Source: Antedon mediterranea
Lineage: Eukaryota; Echinodermata; Crinoidea; Comatulida; Antedonidae
Length of the DNA stretch: 64,000 nucleotides
Assembly: GCF_964355755.1 (NCBI RefSeq)
Contig: NC_092671.1
Span: 2,460,501-2,524,500 of the forward strand
Direction: 5' to 3'
In this document: positions 21,316 through 36,300 of the stretch, one piece after another
Layout of the letters: every line of letters starts with the position of its first letter
Position numbering within the stretch: the stretch's first letter is position 1
The notes under the pieces: generated by a model
Databases searched by the model: none
The model's input: only the letters and a program-made list of their open reading frames with translations
Told to the model about the DNA's origin: nothing
Program-made: the position numbers and the translations under genes

Positions 21316-24300
21316 CTATTTAAAAGTAATTATATATTTATAAAATAATGCTATTCAAATAATTGTTAATATTAATTCATAAACTAATCACGTGTGAACA
21401 AATATGATTAGTAAAACTTAAAGAATATAATCCGACTTTGAATAGGCCAATGTAAATAAAGTAATAAAACAAGTAATAATAAAAGTTATTCAGTTCCAAA
21501 TAAATAAATAAATAAGAGAACACAAATAACTATTTATAAAAATAATAATTAAACAGTTAAATTTAACCAAAAACTGATTGTCTGACAATTTGACTAATTT
21601 TTGCTTTACGTTTTTTCAGGTACATAATTTGTCTAATATATCTTAAAGATGTATTGTCCCTTGAAACACAAAAATGAAGGTCAAATATTCTATATTTAAA
21701 TTGGCCATATCAAAGTAATATTAAAGTTATTCACTTTAAGTCGAAAATTCGAGCCAAAAACTACAAGTTTACGTAATTAACCGGTAAATTAATTTGATTA
21801 CATTTTGCTGGAAAATCGTCGCGAGCGAAAGTAAACAAAGATTTCAAACCATGAGTATGCATTATGCATGATGCTAATTAGGATTGTTTACAACTCGTCA
21901 CGGTTTGAGAAGGTGTTTTCACACAGATCGCAAGGAACTTTTATGATTATGCATACAGAGCAGCCAAACAAGCGCGTTGCATTATGAGATATGTTTTGAT
22001 CGAAAATTTTGACTGGAAGTCAAAGTTATTTTTTGAACAAAAAAATGTCTGTATTTCAGTTAAATTATTTTCTTTTCGACTAATTTTTAGTGAAAGTTAA
22101 TAACTATTATGATACTTCAAAACGACCCACTTTTTTTCGAAATATTAAAAAAAAAATTTTTGGGAATTAGTCAAAGGGACAATACATCTTTAAATACCAA
22201 TTAATTAATTATTTATTTATGGAAGTAAGTAAAAGTTTAATGCAGCAGATTGTATAGAGGTCAATCTGAGACGAAAAGGTCAATGGGACAACTATGACGG
22301 ATACTTGACATAAAATGTATTGAACATGTGATCCCTGAAGAGAAACACTAACATATGCTAAGAAAGATACACAGTACTTTTAACATGTCTGAAGATTCCA
22401 ACTAAGATTTCTAACCTTACTGTCTGCTTAGTTTTTAAAATTAAGTATCAATCAGTCCACTTAGAAAAACTAATAAGTAGAGAAATAAATGAACATGATG
22501 CTGTAGCTTGTTACTTAACAACCTGGCCTACAAACTCCAGAGTATAGGTTCAAATCCTGCACCAATACCAGCTGTCAATAGCTACTGTCCTAGGTTTAAA
22601 TCCCATGACTAAACTTGGGGGTTTTCACATTTTGGTCATTTAAGTTCTGTCTACACTAGTTTGATAAAAATGTGATGCGCCCAAATATGGTAGTGATATG
22701 ACATCATCATGGCCATATATGGGCACATCACAATTTTTTGTCACATAAAGTTTCTCTATACTATTAAACTTTATGTGTCAAAAAATGTGATGTGCCCATA
22801 TATGGTAGTGATAATATGCTTAAATACGGTAGTGATATGACATCATCATCATGTCTATATATGGGCACATCTCATGTTTTTGTCACATAGTTTGATAGTG
22901 TGGACAGAGCTTTAGACTAGAGAACTAATCATCTTACCTGATTCTGGCAAGACAAGTTTGCATGGTAATGCCAATTGCTTCATTATATGTTGGTAGACAA
23001 GCGCTGAAAGACTGCCAAATACGGGTTCATTCTGGCAACCTTTAAGTTTGACGCCTCGTGAGTTAGGTTCAATGAGGAAGTGCCGTACAAGTTCACATAC
23101 TGGATCACCAACTAACGAAAACAAATTTTCAAAATTAAAAAAGCATTCAAAGTGTTACAATAATCTAAAATAAAAAATTATTACCATATATGGTCAAGCA
23201 TAATCCCATGCTCGTGTAAAATCTACCCGCTTATTTGTCACCAAATTTTGTACCCAGATCCCATGGGACTATAATTGGTCATATACAGTAGTTATATATA
23301 TATTATTTCGTACATTCGTTGAACTTCAACTGAACTTAACTGACATTTAAATTAAACTTAAAATCGGTTTCACTATATTTGCGAAAAAATTAGTTTGTCG
23401 AAATTGTGTCACTCACCTTTCTTCTGCTGCGGAGCATTGGGAGGTGGTGTTGCAACTTTAACTGCTAAGCCAAAGGCACCAGGGAACGAGTTACTATCAC
23501 GTACCACAAACGTACCTGGCTGTTTGTCCTTCAACATGGCTATCGCTGTAATTAGAAAAGGTTATTAAGTTATTAGTGACGCAGTAGGTAAACGTTGTTA
23601 ATATGATAACGCATTAATCAGTAAGCCACTGTTTTTGGAAAATGATCATTATATGAAAATTAATTAATACAATCTGTCATCTAGGAAATTATATAAGCAT
23701 TTCTGTTTTCTGTTTCCTCTTAGTGATTCCAAATAAAAAGCTCTCACAGATTTGTTTTCTTTTCCATTTTTTTTTTATTATTTATTAATTAATCTACCTG
23801 ATTCTCTGTATCGCCAAATACTAGAATATAGTACTGTATCACAGGAAAATTTCATAATACAGTATCACATGTGTATCACATGTGATGCCTGTTATCATAC
23901 TCACCGTCATCTCTTGTAATGTTTGGTTTGTACCACCAAGATGACAAATCCTTTACAAATCGAACATTTTCAACTCCTGGTTCTAAATAAGGGAATTGAA
24001 ATATACAGAAATTAGTATCATTCTGTTTAAAATGGTAATATAAAATATAAGAAGATTTTCATTGCAAACGAAAAATATGTTCCCTTAGTAGAGGTGTCCC
24101 TTGAATAGGTGTTGACCAAACACATATATTGCCTCTCGTTAATTTCATGGGAAAGTGTCCACATAAAAGGGGATGGCCTTGTGTGTTACCCTTCGTTCAT
24201 TTCAAAGGAAAGTTTTTACAGAATAGGTATCCCAAAGGTTATTATATGTAAAATGTATGTTTTAATCATTTAATTGGATCTTGTGTAATAAAGTACTATG

Positions 24301-27300
24301 AATAAAATATACAGTATACATTTATATATCTGTTACGCGCAGTCAAGAACATACTAATATTCCATTTAACACTAGGATGGCTTTTGCATGCCACTAATTT
24401 TTCATAACACGGATGTGAGGTAATTACCCACAAATCCTGCACAGATTAAGTTAAACTATCTTAAACATGTGACTAATTCATCAACAACATGTAGGCATAG
24501 TTCAAGGGGCAGCTAAACAGTTGAAATCTATCAGTAGAGGCTGCATTCAATGCTCTAATCAACCCATCCCAACTCTTAAATTCTTGGCCTAGAAACATAA
24601 TTTCAAAATTAGTTTTGATGTCTATCTGTCAAAGACAGTGTCCTTAACATGCTGATCAATAAACTAAACAGAAGAAGTTTATCACCGGGGTATGAATGTA
24701 ACATTTATATAGCACCTGTATTTAAATTTACCACCTATCGTTTTTAATGTATCGTCATCATTTTGAAAAATGACATCAAATTATCTAATTTATTATCCTG
24801 TATAACATTCAACGAATCATTCTAAATGACATGTTGAGAATGTCATTTTACCAGGATACCAAATACATGACATACCATCTTACATTTAACCTTTCAAACA
24901 ACAAAAATTATTGAGTTATATTTATTTTTTCTGTTCTCCACCCTAAAGGCACCCTAGCAATGGGTAGCTTCATGGTATGGTATGTTTCAAATATGATTGT
25001 TAAATATTTATGTTATAAACCAGTTTCAGATAATACATTCAAAGCAAACATACTATTTTGAGTGAGTGAGTGGCCGAGCGGTTTAGACAGTGGAACCGTA
25101 ATCACGTAGCCATAACATCGGCAGGGGTTCGAGGCTCACTCACTCCATGGTTCTGGTGGTAGAACGAGTCTTCTCGGATAAGGACTATAAACCGTAGGTC
25201 CAGTGTACACAACTTGCTCGTGTGCACTTTAAAGAACCTAGTACATCTTTCGAGACGAGTAGGGGGTTACCCCGGTGTATTAGTACATCACAGCCACTGA
25301 TCACCAACTGGGCCCTCTGGGAGATCAGTCTTTGACTGAAGAGGTCACCCAGTATAAAGATAAAACAAACAATTTAAATTGATTGAACTTTTTAATGCAT
25401 TAAATTACTATTGTATCATCAAACCCAGTATACATACATTCACCTATTAATAAAATGTTATGTGTTATCAGCGATATTTACAGGGACAACGTTAGAATTT
25501 ATATGAAGAAAATTAATGATTTATTAAGCGCAATTGAATATGACTGACCTACAGGGAGCGAAGGTTACAAGATTGACAAAAAAAGATGAACTTGGCTTTA
25601 TGAGCCCATAGGGGTGTAATTGATAAGAAATTTTGATTGCAAATCTAGAGGACCTTCTCACCATGAAAAGCTTTAATTTAAGTATCTCTTGAATGTCTGT
25701 GGATTGCTGTGGAATGATTTAATAATTATTACAAATAAATTTATAGCCTTCCTGTGAGACATCCCTATTCAGGGGATAATGTTTTAACACTATTTTAACT
25801 TCCATTCAGGGTGCACACCTATTAAATGGACACGTTCTGATGGGGTTCTACTTAAATAGATTTGTTCAACTTTAATCAGAATAGTCTAGGACATTAAAAA
25901 GTGTAAACAAAGATAAACAATTTATAATTATTATTTCCTAATTATTATTATTACCTCGAAATTAAAAAACCACAAATTCCATTAAAAGTGACTTTATTGA
26001 ATATTTAACCTTTAATGTGTTACATTTGATACAAACAAAAATATCAAATTTCTTGCAAAACCAGTTGTATCTATGAATAGAGCAATTCATAATTAAAATA
26101 ACATGAAACCATAGCATGATAACGATCTCTAAGGTCCAATATGGTTTAATAGGTTATTAACAAATCCGAATGGATCAAAACAAGTTGATCAGTTCTTGGA
26201 AAAATTAGAAAAAAATATATCATGTCACTTTTACACTGTCCTTCGAAATATGAATATCTGTATTTTTATTTATTTTTAAAAAAATAATATTATATTTTCA
26301 GTTCACTAGATGGTATACCAAGTTAGTAGAACCACTCCTATTCATCAGACATCAAAACCACAATTAAAAATGTATTGAAAAAAACATGAAAAATGAAGAT
26401 TAATTAAATCAGAATTTGAATATGTTATTTTGTTTTGTTTTAATAAAGTTAATCACTTCCATAGGAAAAAAAAACGAAAAAAAATAATGTTTTCACTTAT
26501 AAAATGACAAAATAAATGGTTAAATTCAACCAAAAATTTATTGACTGGCAGCCAATTTGACCATTTTTTGCTTTATATTACATTTTTTTCAGGTAAATAC
26601 ATTTTTTTTCAATCAAATTTTTGGTCAAAGTGCGTTACATTAAAAAAGAATATTCAAGAAAAATTTTGTTAAGAATTTCAGGGGGACAATACATCTTTAA
26701 GAGGACATCCTCATTAAGATAACACTTGGGCTTGGCTTTGAAGATGTCCCATTTTATAGTAGGTCTATTGTAATCCTAAAATCCCAATTTTTTAGAGAAT
26801 GAAATGCCATTTAATTACATTTTTCAAACAAAAAGTAAAGTTACCTGCTAGAGAAGTCTGACTTGAAGACAATGATGGCTGCTCATTCAGGTAAAAGTTA
26901 GAGGGCGTTGTCCTTCCCGACTCACCCACCGACGATGCACTTCGCACAGAGCCTGGGCTGTTGTCATAAAAAATAAAAACCATTTTATTGTCAAAAGTTG
27001 TTTCAGTAAGTATCACTCTAGACTGAATGAAATCGTAAAGTTGTTGTGATTTATACTTTCTTTTTTTGTTGATATAGACAGCAATCAGGAAGCTGACTCA
27101 ATGGCTGGAGATAATGATAGTAACACCCCTTACACTCACCAAGAGGAAAACACAAAACGTCAAAAGCTTTAAGTGCTTTAAATTAATTGAATTACCTCAA
27201 AAGGTGAGTTCTGTCAATAAGATCTTGGATATTAAATTGTGTTCATAATCACTAGGTCACAACTACATTTTAATTGAACTGTGTTGTGTGTTGTTCTTTG

Positions 27301-30300
27301 TCGTTTTAATTGACTACACAAATCAAGGAAAAACTTATATTACAATATTTGTCACTTTAAAATCTTGTTTAATAATATAACAAACCATATAATTAATACT
27401 GTAAACAAAACTGTCTATTTCAACGAAAATGACCCATTTTAGAAAATGTTGTTTTAAAATGATAAACTTTTATCATTTTAGCATTTTTACACTCAATTTC
27501 TCTAGTATTTTAAACAATTTCAACTAATCCACTCTCGTGAATATAATATTATTAACATACAATAAAGACTGCAAACTCGTTTGCATTCTGGCACCCTCAA
27601 GTATGTATGACTCTAGTGATTAAATCTCAAGTATTTCTCAAGTGCAATAAAGGAATGCGTAAACAATTAAAACTGCATATCAGCAATATGTATCAATTTG
27701 TAATAGCAAATTAATTGTACGTTAAAGCTTTGCTCTACAAGCAGATTAGTGAGATTAGGAGTTGCATTTGATTCAACTAAATCAGATTATTGGAATAATA
27801 GATTATAGAATAAAATACAAAACAGAAATGCCTTTGGATACATTCTGAGAAAACAACTTTCCACTTTCTAAAGAATTTTATGTATTAATTTAAGATTTAC
27901 AAACTAGCGTATTAAGTTGAATTTGGATCATTTTTAAATTGGTAATATGTGACATTTCCTAAAAAGTAAAAGACTGACTCAATCAATATGGAATATTTAT
28001 TTACATAATTTCGAAAACCATTCACATAGTTGCACATACAATTATTTTGAGTAGATTAACAGAATGTTTGGTTGTCGATAAAACATTTATCATTTAACAT
28101 TCCAATGTCAAGCACACTGCACCACACATACTCCTTGTCTATGTAATAATTATCATAAGGATCAATTGAATAGATTAGAAACAAATTGTGTCTCTTCACT
28201 TACCTTCCAGGTTGTTTTTGTAATTTTCCTCTATTATCATAAACTGTCCTGTAACCACTCATCTCGGCCTCTCCCTGAACACTTCTAGGCCGCTCACTTT
28301 CTGGCAACTTATCATGATGAGCATTCCTATGCGACGCTTTAGACTTCAACCTGTCACTGAATGTTGGGTAATAGTTCTTAGGAGGCATTTCAACAGAAGC
28401 GAACGGTGCTGTTGGAGAGACATCTTGAGAGCTAGCTGGTGAGATTTGTCCGTTGTTTGTAGTATTTAAACCTCCATTGTATAAAGTGTATTGAGGATAG
28501 GGTTTTGTGCATTCTACACCAAATGGCAAGGAATGAGGCATCTCGGTTACTTTAGTTTGTGGTGGTGAAGGCTCATCTACCAATAGATCTGCCATTGGTG
28601 AAGACTGATCCCTCATTGGTGAAGGCTGGTCTCTCATTGGTGGAGAATGATGCACCTGCACTTCAACTAGATGTTGATTGGTTGGAATTATTTTTCTGTC
28701 TGCTTCAACAAACGCCATATCCTTCATATTTCGTTCATTTCGATTCTCATCTTGTTTTGGATTACCGTCGGCAAACCGCACAACCTTCTCTTGTCCTGGG
28801 CTAATTTGCGGACTATTTGTTTGGTTGTTCGTTATCAAGTTTGTCGTTTCATAAAAATCATCAATATCAAAATGAACAGATTTTTGTTCAGGAGAATGTT
28901 GTTTTTGGACAGTAGGTGACATACGTGTGTGTAGTACTTGCTGCTGAGCTACAGGGTATGAACTTGGGCCATACATCTTAACAGGACTCATGTCTGGCTT
29001 TTGTTCAGTTATTTTTGGAGAATACTGTTTAGGAGTAAAATGTTGCGGTGTTGATTTCTGTATGTCTCTTTCTTGTATATATAGCTCTGGTCTATTTTGT
29101 TGAGGTGTGAACTGATGCGGTGAACTGTGTTGCTGATGATGAATTATATATTGGTTTGGCGTGGCTTGTTCTTGATGTTGCTTTACTGGAGAAATAAATG
29201 CAGAGTTCCCTTGTGGTGTATATTGCTGTGGAGTGTTATACTGTTGAGGAGTACTGTGTCGCAAAGTACCCTGTTGTGGAGAAACTTGTTGCGGTGTTCC
29301 AACTAATGGAGTTCCTTGTTGCGGTGTTCCAACTAATGGAGTTCCGTGTTGCGGTGTTCCAACTAATGGAGTTCCGTGTTGCGGTGTTCCAACTAATGGA
29401 GTTCCTTGTTGCTGTGTTCCAACTAATGGAGTTCCGTGTTGCAGTGTTCCAACTAATGGAGTTCCTTGTTGCGGTGTTCCAACTAACGGAGTTCCGTGTT
29501 GCGGTGTTCCAACTAATGGAGTTCCGTGTTGCGGTGTTCCAACTAATGGAGTTCCGTGTTGCGGTGATCCTGTGTACTGTGTTTGTTGTTGGGGTGTTCC
29601 TCCTTGTGGGGGTGTTCCCATGTACGATGTTCCGTGTTGTGGTATTCTTATATGCAACGAGCTGTGGTTCGGTGTACCTTGATCCGTTGTACCATGTGGT
29701 AGGGTTGAACTGTGTTGTTCCGGTGCTGGAGATTGTGTTGTCCTTTGTAGAACTGTTGTCTGTGTTGTTGTAATATGTTGCGGCGTCACTTGTTTCTGTG
29801 TTCCGTGTTGTGGATAAGAAGGTGTTCTCTGTTGCTGACTATAATTTTGTGGTGAGTAGTGTTGGTGCTGATTATGATCTTTATCTGAAAATAGAAAAAA
29901 TATGAATGAAAATTAACTTTAAAAATAAAAATTTTTTCGTATTTCTTGAACAACCTTATACAAATACTGCCCTCTATAGGTTCAAGGTGATAAACTTATT
30001 AGGTTATATGCATTATCATGCATATAACCTCTTGATTCTGTCAAAATCTTTATTTATTTATTTATTCTTTCCTTAGCAGTATTTTGTCCGTGAATTATCT
30101 TGATATCAGTTTCATCTATCTAAGTCAATTTTTCAGAGTATATTCCTTATGGCCAGGAATCGATGTGGTTATATTTTCACGATGCGTAATCAAAAATTAC
30201 GCGGTCTACGCGCGATTTTACGAAATCACGTTTGTAATCATATCTTCACAAGCATGAATCACAATTAAACAAAATTTGGTACTCATAAATTTCAGGTCAT

Positions 30301-33300
30301 ATTTCATCATATGGCAATACAATTACGTGCGTAGCGCATATAACGCTTGCGTACGCGCGCTTAAAATGTTCAAAATTGTCAAAATTTATTTTCGATGAAA
30401 TTAGAGTACGTTTCAGGCAATTTTAAGCGTTTAAAAAATTGCCATGAGTGCGCAGATTTTTGCACGTGCACTGCGCGTTATACGTTAATGCGCACTCTTT
30501 TTGTCCGATTTCGGTTGTACAACCTTTCTTTAATAATATCATCATATTTTATTCACTTTTCAACGCGTAATTGCCTTATACGAGCACGTCAAAAGTGACA
30601 GGCTACGCACGTGTAAGTTAACAAAATGGTGAAAATATGCTAAATTTTAAAATTAATATAGATCGTCAGAATGCTCGGGAACACATATTTTTTATTTCAT
30701 TTTCTTGAAGTGTATGTATCTTATGTATGATTTATTATTAAACTAAGGGAACAAAAGTTGATTAAGCCATAATTAATTGCATATTAAATTAAAAAAAAAT
30801 CATTTCGACAATCAAACAAATTATGACATTTTCTTAGGCCAAAATAACAAACTTAACATTAACTTTCTTCCTCCAAAAGTTCATATATTAAAGTTAAAAG
30901 TATATAGTTTGACAGTGCATCATTTTTGTACATTTTTAGAGATGTCATCATAGTAAAAAATTATAATTCATTGCGGTATGTAATAATCTATCTGCACCAA
31001 AGTGGTTACTGCATAGTAAATACACGGAGGAATTTTTCTACAATTTTTAGACAGTTGTGTATGGCTCGGTGGTGTGTGCTCGTGTCTATGGCACTCAAGG
31101 TACCGAGATCGAGTCTCACCTTGGGAAACGAAATAAGAGTTTTTTTTTATTATCCGTATTGTTTGTTCAAATTTATTTCTTGTGTATATATTATACACAT
31201 GATTTATAATGAAATCTAGATAAAAAATAACTTATGTCTTTATTATTATGTAACAGCAAATGTGGTTTATGACATTATACGCAGAGGGATCTTTGATCGG
31301 ATTGTGATACCGGCTATTGTATTCGCGTTAGCAAGGTCCTATCATATATTATAAATAATTAAAGAATCTGAGAAAATCAATGAATCAAAATATCTTTTAA
31401 AAATCAATTATCTTTATTAAAATCAATGCATATAACCTATAATTCGTCATAGTGACGAATTAAATCTAGTTAGTAATTGATTTTGTTAATCTCAAGAGTA
31501 AACAAATGGAACAAACATTAACAAGTGTTAACATGTTAAATTAAATGAAAGAATGTATGTTTAAAAGCTTTGCTTAAGGATACAAATTTGAAACATATTT
31601 GACCTGAAACGATTCAATGAAAAAGGTTAGGCCTACTAGGAAAACTTTGCAAACAAATTAAAGACAAGGACACACTTGAGGAGGAATGAAATTATCACCA
31701 ACAAACTGAGTTTGAGGTAACAATCTTGTACTTAATGTACTTCTTAAAACATAAAACTTATGATTTAACTTAAAAATTACAGTATGTAGGTATAGCTTAG
31801 TATTAAATATACTACACTATGATTTCATTAGGTTGTAAAAATCAGCACTAAAACTATGAACCAACTTTCTAAACCATTGAGTAAATAGGGTTTGCATGGT
31901 TTACTGAAATTCTGCTTTGCGTAAATTATAAATACTTACCTTTTGAACATAAATTAACCTAAGCTATAAACTAGCAGAACAGAACTTACTGATTTAGTAG
32001 ATTGTCTAAAACATCAACTGCTCTTTGCGTTGGCTGAACAGAAACTGAACTAATTTAGTAAACACTGATTATAATGTAAGGGTAAACCTTGGCATTTTGC
32101 CAACAAAAGTCCACTTACCGAATAGATTATACAGATATGTAAGCTCTTGTGAGGTTAATGCCTCTAATTGGATGAAGTTCACAGAAAAATAAACTAAATT
32201 ATATACATTAATCGTTTAAATAGTAGATCACGTTCAGATTTTAGTGAAATTTAAGAAGCATTTATTAGGTAATAATCAGGTATCTCTTTTCCACTGAAAA
32301 CATTTACGTAAAGTTCTCATAAAAATCATACTTTACATAAACACTCAGTTTCACAATAAAGATACTATTTCAACAAATTCTCTATTAATCTTCCTGTTTT
32401 ATATTTCATACAAAAACCAAAGTAAATCTATTACAGTAAAAATAACAGTTAAAATAATTCCCTGTATTCGTATGCTGTCTGTTAAGTTATTAAATGGAAA
32501 TAAGTGGATAATAAATAAACAAAATTTAGACATATTAAGACCGATAAAAACATTGAGTAATAGGAATAAGAATATAAAAAAGTATAAAAATAAAACAAAG
32601 TTGTCTGAGATATTGTAATAATAATAAAGATCTCATTAAACTAATATTATTTTCCTAATCAAAATTAACAATTCATTTTCATTCTATTTGTTTAAAAACA
32701 AATTTACTTGACAAAAAGGAAGAAATTAAATTTGTACAAGTCTATGTCTGGGATTTTATTGAATAAAGTGGGAAGTTCATAGCCCATTTCTTGCGTCATT
32801 ACTACCAACACAGGAAAATAATACCACAATTGTTATTTTACCTTTAACAAACACTTCCTAAATTGACTACCGTATCTATTCGGTGTCTTTCTTCTTTTTA
32901 CAATAATTAAAGTTAAATAATACCGTGATTACGGCAGAGATAACAAAGAAATGAAAACTTAGTTTTGTATTTTTTTCTATTACAGTATTAAACCCCTGAA
33001 TAGAATTGTAATGTTAAAATATAATTTGGCTTCTGTTTGGTTCACGGAAAAGTTGAGGGTGTTTCCTGAATATGGTTGCCCATAGTGTTAAAACACATAC
33101 GGTATATTTCCCTACCATTTCACAGAAAAGTGTACCCTTAATAGAGGTGTTCCAATAATAGGGGTATCCCCTTAATAGAGGTGTTCCAATAATAGGGGTA
33201 TCCCATTAATAGAGGTGTTCCAATAATAGGGGTATCCCCTTACGAGAGTGTTGGAATGATGGGGTTCTAACTGTGCTTGTTCTAAAAAGAGTCTCAATAA

Positions 33301-36300
33301 GATAATTGTTATTATCACTTGAAAGTTATCTATAAATTCACCTTCACTTCTGCTGCCTCTCGCTTATAGAATGACCTACCCGCCTCTATTAGATCATGTT
33401 CGTCTACTCTCGCCTTTAAATCTGCCTTGAAAACTCATCTTTTTCTTTCAGATTGAGCTCTCTCATACACCGCGCCTTTGATCACTTACTGCTGGAATTG
33501 GCGCGTTACAAATTCATACTATTATTATTATTTATTATTATTATTAAATTAAATATTAAACAAAAATATATTCCTTCTTTAACTACAGTACAGTTTTTTT
33601 TATATTAAAAATTAATGAACTATTTTATTTTGTGTGTTGAAAAAAACTATAGAATATACAAACTGAAAATTATAATCTTATAAATACGTACTGTTATTTT
33701 GAGCAATAGCTACGATTAATATTAATGCTAGATTGAAACAGTAGATTGTTAAAGTAAGTGGACTATACAAAATAGACAATAAAAAATCAAAGAAACAAAA
33801 TTGCTCATCTTCAACAACACGATTGAAGATGGCATCACAACAAAATACTTTATCACAAATTAAGACAATTTAAATCCTATAACAGATTGTCCAATATCAA
33901 ATATAATAAACTGAGCTAACAAGGAGGTATAGAATTTTTAAAATGATGAACAAACAACAACAAACCTTTGCCCGCTAAACTACTCAAAAACTATTTCAAA
34001 AGCGTTTTGTTTGGAGGGGTTGTTTACCGACGACAGCACAGTAGATTCTGACTGTTCTCTGCTGGCAACGTGAACATCTATTATACGGCTAAAAATAACT
34101 CAAGACGTTTGATTACAAGCGAGTGGAAAATAAAGTGGCTGCCTGCTGGGTTTAATGTCCTGTCTCAATCCTGTCTCAAAGTTTTTGATTTTACAGATAT
34201 TCACCACTTTTTATAATTCATTATAATGGGAAGAACAGCCTGCATGCATGACTGACCAAAAGAGATGACGTCCTAATTGAGAACCTGCGTGGGTTTTCTG
34301 TGGTTGGTTATGGTATGTGGCATACCCTAAAGGGACCAATGAATTAACGTGTTTTCATTGCAGGGCAGTGAAATCATAATTGGGAACTCCCCAAAACTAC
34401 AACCAAGGCCATTGTCATGGCAACTATATGTGATGTCACAAAAATATTTTTATAAAGGAATTTGAAATTGGAGAGTACCTAGAAAAAATGATGGAGTTGA
34501 AATAGGATAAGCTAGTATATAATAGCAATGACGATATTTTAGAGAATTTTAAAAAAAACTGGACAGTAGGCCGATCTCTAAACATGACATATTTTTCAAT
34601 TTAAAAAAAAATCATCATTTCAATACTATGTTTTACTGCCAAACATTCTTTCATAAATTTTCTGGTAACAATCATTTTTTCTATCCATTAGGCCTACCAT
34701 TGATTGATATACATTTTCTGTCTAATTTTTTAAATCATATTAACACTGTTGTTTTTTTCATCATTTGTTTTCTACCTCTTCCACATCCCTTTTCTTTTGA
34801 GACATCACCACAGTGCATTCTTTCATTTGTTTTAACACTTTACATTTTTGTCACATTTATTTATGTATAGAGATTTATAAAGTATTATATATATATCAAA
34901 ATTTCAATGGAAACTAGTAAAGGAAATTTAAAAAATATATACTTTAATAAATTTGGTTTGATAAAACTTTTTTTTTAAATAAGTTCCATATCAAATAACA
35001 CAATGATTGTATCACCAAACTAGGATTATCTTCCATTCATCATACAAGCATGATAACCTTAACATGGGCTACACAGTGCAACAGAAACAGTATTTTAGTT
35101 ATGTTCCATTTATTAAGGGACCATGTTAAAACTACTTTACAGTTACTGCAGCAACATTTTGGATAATCATACCAGGGAAGAGTTTATTGCAGTGACATAA
35201 ACGTCTACATTGAAACAATTTAAAATAGTATTACAGTAACCAAATACTAGTCTACAGTAACTGCAGTAGAAATGATTGCTGAAGTGAGACATTAAAACTG
35301 TAGCAACTTACCTTGAGGAGCACCGCCCACATATGCTAGAGGGGTGGAGACCATGTTGGCATAAGGAGTGGTTGGCTGCAATGGAAAGCCTGGTGTCTCT
35401 GGTGTGCCTGGAGATTCTAGTGCTGGTGCATACCCCATCAAGCGTTCCTTTTCACGTATTGCTTCTATCTCTGGCGATTTTAAACCGTGTACACGATTCC
35501 AAAAGTATGTTTCCTGAAAGAAATCAGTCAGCTGCATTCAAAATTTAATTTACACTAAGTTTGTAAATGACATGGATGGAGCAAGCAACATTAGTTAAAA
35601 ACACTTTTGATATGAAAATCAGTGAGACATCTCGCTATGTGAAACAAAAATATTTAATTAGGCCTACCGTATGTGGTTGTCCACCAGGATTTCGTATCCA
35701 TATCTCTGGAGAGGGCGTCCTTGATCGCATACTAAGACCTTTCTCAAACCCAGTGCCACTATTGCTACGATGTAGTGATCTTGGATGACGTTCTAAGTTT
35801 GGTGGGCTCATTGATCTTTCCAGTTCATCTATTCTAGCACGAGCATCTGGGGAAAAAAATTCATCGTTGAAGAGATTTTAGGAAAATTTACAAACATCAT
35901 CCCATCATCATTGTTACATAAAAGAAACTTTATGCCAGTAACTGTCTCTTTCATTATAATATTCTATTTTCACTCTCTTAATCATTATCATTCTCTCAGA
36001 AATAATAAAAATGATTATTAGATGAAAAATAAAAATAATAATTTTTACAGAGAGAATTTGTTTGTAATTCTTCATTTTATATAAAATTACGATGTCAAAC
36101 AAACCACGTATATTACAGATAAGAGAGAGTTATTTAGTTATTTAATCGATCCTTACCAGCAACTCTGCTTGCTACTATTCCCTGTTTAATGATGGGCTCC
36201 TGGACCGGTTCTTCTGCCCTTGCATCTGGTTCATCTACTGGAGGCAGCGGCCTAGAGAAAGAGTCACCAAGAAGATTTGAATCGGAGTGGAATCGAACCC

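Noticed and set aside
29198-29773. 191-codon open frame on the plus strand across the tensin repeat exon
   Set aside because: Antisense shadow of the repetitive 30-bp coding array. The minus-strand frame has the splice sites and joins the gene.
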